Shown here: in pieces, positions 58,934 through 64,000 of the stretch
Position numbering within the stretch: the first letter of the stretch is position 1
Layout: every line of letters starts with the position of its first letter
DNA from: Zhengitettix transpicula
Lineage: Eukaryota; Arthropoda; Insecta; Orthoptera; Tetrigidae
Reading direction: 5' to 3'
Length of the DNA stretch: 64,000 nt
Assembly: GCA_037074705.1 (NCBI GenBank)
Contig: CM073596.1
Coordinates: 56,944,001-57,008,000, forward strand
Made by a program: the position numbers and the translations under genes
The notes under the pieces: generated by a model
Seen by the model: the letters and a program-made list of their open reading frames with translations, nothing else
Databases searched by the model: none
Told to the model about the DNA's origin: nothing

Positions 58934-61900
58934 GGTGAGTCCTGAACAACGGAAATGTTACAAAAGATTACAATCAATTATGTTTAGATAAGAGTTGTTT
59001 TTTATAACCGTGGTCCAATTACATGAATTCAAACTGGACGTAAAAGAATGCAAATTGTTATTAGACAACACAAAAAAAAATATTTCTGTATGAATTTAAG
59101 CGGATAAATATTTTTTTCTACTTATAAACAAAATTACATATCTCTTTAGCCTCCTTTTGTTCGGCAAGTGTTATATACGGATTTTCTTGTTTTATAAAAT
59201 TATACTTCAGGTGTATGTTGTTCGAGTCTTTAAGACATGACCATTTAAAGCGATCGTTTTCATCTAAATTGAAATTAAAATTTTAATTCTATGTATTGGT
59301 CCCATAAAAAGATACAAATATTTTGTAAAATTAGAAACCGACCTTACACTTATGCCAATATGGCGGCCTTCGTGAGATGTGGCCTGGTATTACTATTAAA
59401 AATCATTAAAATAAAAGAACTGTTAATGTTTTAAATTGATAGAGGAATTAAAATAGTAAACATTTTTAGAATGTCCAGTGAATGGTTTAGAGATTGTTTG
59501 GAAATGTTACCACTACGTCAACTTAAAATTTAGTTTCCTTGGACCCAATATTCCAAAAATCTGCAAAATATCATTTAAAAAAGGAATAAAAAAATATTTG
59601 AAAATTTTGTTTAATATTGATATTTAAAATATTGTATTAGCTTTTAACGTAAATTTAATTTTTGGAAGGAAATCACATCACTTCATATTTTTACTTCAAT
59701 TTAACCGATATTTATTGTCGTGAAAATGTATTTCCCATATCACACTCCCTCAACTTATTCTAGTTGGTTATCGCCCAATTTATGATTTAATATTTGCAAA
59801 CATCTATTATTTTGTTTCCTACATTTTATTGTGTATGTTATGGTTCCGCTGCCGATATAACTAAGCTTAGGAGATAATTCCATTATAATGATTCCAGTAT
59901 ACGCTTTGAATAGCTTGTCTGTATCCCTCCATTCTAACCTATTTTTTCAACTATTACGTCTCCCTAACCAAGCTCATTTCAATTGCTGAACTTTTCTGTA
60001 TTTTTTCTCGACGAGAGGGATATCAGAAATCCAAGATTATCCTCACTAAAGTTAAAAATGTCCCTCTTTTCTAATACAAAGTGAATCATTTAATTTTATT
60101 TCTTAAAGAATAATAAATAGTAATTATAAAAATAGTAATTTAACGGAACCCAATCGAATATAATTTTTCCAGTGTATTTAACTGTAAAGGGCAGGACAAG
60201 GGTATTAAAAATTATTCGACCAATCTCGTAAATTTTGTCGCACTACTTTCTAATTAACGGATCAGGATGGAAAAATCTCGACCGGACCTGAAATGGAACA
60301 CAGGACCTGAGCTTATTTTATTTACTGTCAGTCTGTGTCACTTAAAATCTTCTAGTAAACTAGATGGCTATTTCCATCTCCACTGACGTAACTGCTTAAA
60401 AAATCTCAATAACTGTTCTCTCGACGGCATTACTACTGGCTCATTCTCGTTTCTTCCATCTCTACGGACTTCCTCAAATACTAACAAAAAAAAACTGATT
60501 TCTCCTATATACAATTAAATATTGACTCGTTCCCCATAGCTGGAGATTTCAACGACCGCTGTCTTCCAGACAAGAAACATTTATTTGCCACCAAATAAAA
60601 CTGGAATTTATTGATATAAATTATCTTCAAAGCCACCAGCTGCACATCGCGTTACAAAATTATTTTAGAAGCTTATGTTACAAATTATCAACGTAAAATT
60701 TAATCTATTTTTACTACAGGAGTGACAGCCACGTGACGTACTGTTATTACCCCTCTGAAATATAATTTACCACCTCTTCACCTTTCCTCTCTTCTCTCAT
60801 TTTTCTCTTGTTTGTCATTTAAATACTACTTTATAATAGTATACTTCGTTTTCTTCATTATTACTTTTCTACTTCCAGCAGAACGCCACAACCATCGCTC
60901 TCGCAGCACTCGCTTTGGCATTACTGAAGCAACATTCCACAGAAATAATAAATACGAACGTAAAAAGGCACCTGAATCTGAGGAACATTATCGCGGCTGC
61001 TCCTGACACCGTGTACATGGACTATACTTATAATTCTATAGCTGCCTTGAATAATTCAATTTTTGGCCCATACAACAGTCTGAAGATCCTCGTTCTCAGT
61101 CACAACATAATTTCTAACATCGAGTCCGAAGCATTCTTCCCTCTAACAGATCTCGAGTACATCAATCTCTCGCATAACAAACTCAAAGTCCTCGAGGCGA
61201 ACGTCTTCGTGAAAAATGGACAGTTGAAGACCGTTGACCTGAGTTACAATCCGCTTGCTTTTCCGCAACTCGTGTCCGCGTCTCTCCAGAAACTTGTCTT
61301 TGACTTCTGCAACTACATTGAAATAAATGACGAGACATTCGCAGAGTTGCCTCAAATCCGCTCTTTAAGTCTCATTGGAACCGCAGTGCATCCATTCGGA
61401 GAGAGCGGAATAATATATTTGAATTCGCTTTCCGAGCTGGTGCTATCTCGTGAAGACTCGAAAAGATGCTTCCAGAGAGACCAATATCCAGGACTGGTTT
61501 ATTTAAGAAATAAAGGCGTCACCACCATGGCCCCTGACACCTTCTGCAGAGCCGTGGATTGTCCAAGAAGCTACGTATTACTAAAGCACGAATCTCTTAC
61601 TGAAGTAAAACCTTCGTGCTCAAATGCATTGTCGATGGACTATTCCCACAATAGAATAAGTCGGTTAAACAACGACTCCTTCATTTCGAATCATGTTCTG
61701 AAAGTTCTTAAATTAAACAACAATTTCATCGAACTCATCGAGCCAGCTACTTTTCGGCCTGTCACTGACCTGAAATTCATCGACCTCTCTAATAATAAAC
61801 TGAAAAATATCGAAACAAATACTTTCGAAAACAACGTAAATCTTGAGACGATTGATTTGAGTTACAACAGTCTCATTATCCCCCAGATAAGAGCGTATTC

Positions 61901-62168
61901 TCTTAAGAAGCTCAAGTGCGAATTCTGTGGAGAGATAAAAATAAAGAACGGCATTTTCAGAACAATTCCAAATGTTGAATCTATACGACTTCTAGGGACT
62001 TTCATATATCCATTCGACGAAAGTGAAATCAGACTAATGTCGCTTAAAGAGTTCGTAATTACAGGACCGGATTCAATTAGGTGTTTTAGTAGAGAAGCTT
62101 ACCCTGGGATACAATATCTGGTTAGACGAAACGTCTCGTTGGGTCCCGGCGTTTTCTGCGACAGCTGA
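58932..62168 (+). CDS. LRR5: double LRR-domain secreted protein (joined exons)
   Basis: Exon 1 ends with the ATG (58932-58934, donor atg|gtgagt); exon 2 runs from about 60879 (after ctacttccag) to the TGA at 62168, phase 0, giving ~430 residues. The joined start is a signal peptide, MQNATTIALAALALALLK; an acceptor 3 nt later would drop the Q. It is a paralogue of LRR4 with the same two LRR domains (DYTYNSIA, YINLSHNKL, FDFCNYIEI; then DYSHNRIS, FIDLSNNKL, CEFCGEIKI), each closing with a Cys-Phe segment and VFC. It stops two residues after the last Cys (VFCDS), with no GPI-type tail, so it is predicted to be soluble. Intron 1 is ~1.94 kb. A 3' UTR intron (62393-62799) and last exon follow. Confidence 0.87.
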
Positions 62169-62392
62169 AAAATTAAAATGCTAATTCAAGGCAATACTGG
62201 ATGGCCCGTGCTGCCTAATTTCACTCTTCCGAATTCTGGATGCAAGAGCATCTTCGAGTCATCAATAACATCGAAACTGCGTGCTATCTCAACTCTCTTA
62301 TTATCGACCAGAACATCTACCAAACAAAGGCAGTAGGTTCACTACGAGAAGCTTTTAAACTTTAATCATATCACGGATACTTAAAACTTCAG

Positions 62393-62799
62393 GTGAGCTA
62401 CTAACAATTTTATTATAAAAAATATAAAGACGTCTGCATTGGCATTAAATTTATCAATTAACTAATGATATAGACAGACAAATTTAAACAGACAATAAAA
62501 AATTAATTATTAAAGACTCGCATGCTGTCAATAACTCAGGTTATCATCAGCTGAACATTTATTAATTCAATTGCAAGAATGCTTAAAAATAAAAGAGCCT
62601 ATACAAAAAAAAAACCTTTTTTACCCAACGAAAATTTTTATTATGAAGTGAGCATGTTTTTATATCATAATAACTAAATTATTTTATTTTATCGTATTTC
62701 CAGTATTTTTACCTATATATTTCCTTTCTCTCATATTATTTACTTTGCTAACCCATACAAATAAATTTCAATTGTCGAGACGCAATTTTATTTTTCCAG
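62393..62799 (+). other. LRR5 3' UTR intron
   Basis: Donor acttcag|gtgagct at 62393, acceptor tttttccag ending at 62799. Its position corresponds to the LRR4 3' UTR intron. Confidence 0.65.
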
Positions 62800-62828
62800 G
62801 TTTTGCCAGCAAGTCACATCTGCATGTA

Positions 62829-62855
62829 ATGATCGGAGCTAAATCGATATGCACT
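62829..62855 (+). promoter_or_regulatory. LRR5 3' UTR element complementary to the 5' leader
   Basis: atgatcggagctaa - a - tcgatatgcact pairs with 58906-58933, 26 base pairs in two helices. It lies in the last exon, ~28 nt before AATAAA. Confidence 0.85.
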
Positions 62856-62882
62856 CACTGACTTCTGTGCTCCTAAAGTAAT

Positions 62883-62900
62883 AATAAAAAATGCAATAAA
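62883..62900 (+). terminator. Poly(A) signals of LRR5
   Basis: AATAAA at 62883-62888 and 62895-62900. Confidence 0.6.
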
Positions 62901-63047
62901 CTTTTTCTTCTGTCGTTCTTTCATCTTATTTTACCCAGAAACGTGATAATCAACTCAATCAGTTGAAACAAACAGGCGTATAAGCTTGAATACGCTGGTT
63001 TTAGTCGGAAAAACACTTTTTTTTCCATAGAAAGTAAAAAAAAAATC

Positions 63048-63182
63048 TTATTCAAAGTACCGTCCCTCGCTAGGTACACATTTTTCCCATCTCTCATGCA
63101 ATTTGTAGCTACCACGCCAAAAAAAATCCTTCTCTTTGGACGCAATCCACTCATCAAGCCACTTTCGTAAGTCTTCGTAACA
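63048..63182 (-). pseudogene. mariner transposase C-terminal remnant
   Basis: The minus-strand translation reads CYEDLRKWLDEWIASKEKDF, then FWRGSYKLHERWEKC and ends EGRYFE before a stop at 63048. SYEDL..W.DEWIASKE..FF.RG...L.ERWEKC is the conserved end of mariner transposases. No upstream catalytic region was found, so it is a fragment. Confidence 0.8.
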
Positions 63183-63479
63183 ATCGAGGTGTCGAGAAAA
63201 GCAAAGCGTAACAATAACGGACCATAACCATTGTTGAGTTTCTTAGTATCAGTAGTAATATGAAGGATTTCTTATATTATTCTGGAATAGTACCTGGTGT
63301 CAACATTTAAATTTTAGCATTTTCCAATCAAATTAATTTTTTGAATTTATGATATGTTTGAAAATTGCAGATTGCTTTTCATATTGTACACATGTTCTTT
63401 TATACGGGTATTAAGCAATTTTTTGTTTGCACAACGTAGAAGGAATTACAATAATAGCAAGAGATTTTGTAAACTTCAC

Positions 63480-63860
63480 ATTCGACTTCCAACTTCCCAA
63501 TTTACTGCCTGTATGACCTGAATATGTGGGCTTCCTGAATCAATTTGTGGGAATGTGAGTATTGTGAATGGTTACAGCGGCATCAAGGAAGTTAAGAAAA
63601 AATTGAAATTCAAGTTCATGAGTAAAATGGGATGATAATTGTTGAGTGTGTTGATTATAAGGTTAATTTGAGTGGACTGAACATTCAAAATGTCATATAC
63701 ATATCTAATGTAACAGAGGTTGAACAGCAAATAGAGAAAGACAAGAATTCTCTAAAACTCTTGTGACAATCTCAGCAAAGAAGAGGGTAATGGGGATTTC
63801 TCATGTGGGAACCTTTTTCAAAACCATTGGTCCGTCTTCAGCCAATTGACTAAAATCCTT
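63480..63860 (-). pseudogene. Possible Penelope-like reverse-transcriptase remnant
   Basis: On the minus strand, pieces in different frames read MRNPHYPLL, EIVTRVLENSCLSLF and, further on, FRKPTYSGHTG. Their order resembles MG.P.SP..A.I.M..LE and YRKPT of Penelope-like element reverse transcriptases. Several stops and shifts are present. The call rests on short motifs only. Confidence 0.42.
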
Positions 63861-64000
63861 CTTAATGAAATTTACTGCATTTCAAATCTAATCCTCAACT
63901 CCACTTATTTTAAGTCAAAATATTTAAATATGTTTTCATTAACGTAAACTCATCGTCATCGGCTTGGCAGTCTTATAAATTCCATTTACAAGTTTAACAT

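Noticed and set aside
60812..61006. Separate hydrophobic ORF overlapping the LRR5 exon 2 start
   Set aside because: Different frame, spans the pyrimidine tract and acceptor of LRR5.

Overview
The window looks like AT-rich, gene-poor nuclear DNA of an insect. Spliced genes use GT..AG introns, promoters carry TATA and TCAGT-type initiators, and decayed Jockey/RTE-like LINEs, a mariner remnant, a Penelope-like fragment and a very abundant ~555 bp retroposon (called R here) are present. A cockroach or other polyneopteran is my guess from the repeat style and large introns; nothing in the sequence proves it.

Layout. 1-30.5 kb: no convincing protein gene. It holds R copies in both orientations, two copies of a second dispersed repeat (Q), a ~165 bp tandem array (16.5-17.7 kb), LINE remnants and otherwise AT-rich unique DNA. 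It is probably intron or flank of the minus-strand gene that follows. 30.5-35.4 kb: the 5' end of a minus-strand gene, with a non-coding first exon with initiator and DPE-like elements near 35.37 kb and a first coding exon at 30.53-30.78 kb that encodes a Pro-rich N terminus. 35.9-38.2 kb: new and old R copies. 38.3-62.9 kb: a plus-strand cluster of five leucine-rich-repeat (LRR) genes. 63.0-63.9 kb: mariner and Penelope-like remnants on the minus strand.

The LRR cluster is the core. LRR1 (38325-39740) and LRR3 (47130-48395) are type I membrane proteins with a signal peptide, about five LRRs, a Ser/Thr-rich stalk, one membrane helix and a cytoplasmic tail with PPLPPRP (SH3-type) and YE[LI]P / YEY[IV] motifs. 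LRR2 (43358-45869 plus a small last exon) has the same ectodomain and helix but apparently no such tail. LRR4 (52867-54927) and LRR5 (58932-62168) are secreted proteins made of two tandem LRR domains; LRR4 ends in a GPI-type hydrophobic tail, which LRR5 appears to have lost by a small indel. LRR2, LRR4 and probably LRR5 begin with tiny first coding exons; in LRR4 and LRR5 the exon stops exactly at the ATG.

Most striking observation: in both LRR4 and LRR5 the whole short 5' leader, from the predicted transcription start to the ATG, has a near-perfect reverse complement in the last 3' UTR exon, just before the poly(A) signal. The mature mRNA could pair its start-codon region with its 3' end; alternatively the two motifs are terminal inverted repeats bounding a mobile or duplicated gene unit. 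LRR2 and LRR4 also share a TGATAAG-TATA-initiator promoter layout, and LRR4 has a kappaB-like site next to its GATA site, as in insect immune genes. Together this suggests a family of membrane-signalling, GPI-anchored and soluble LRR proteins, possibly immune; that role is inference.
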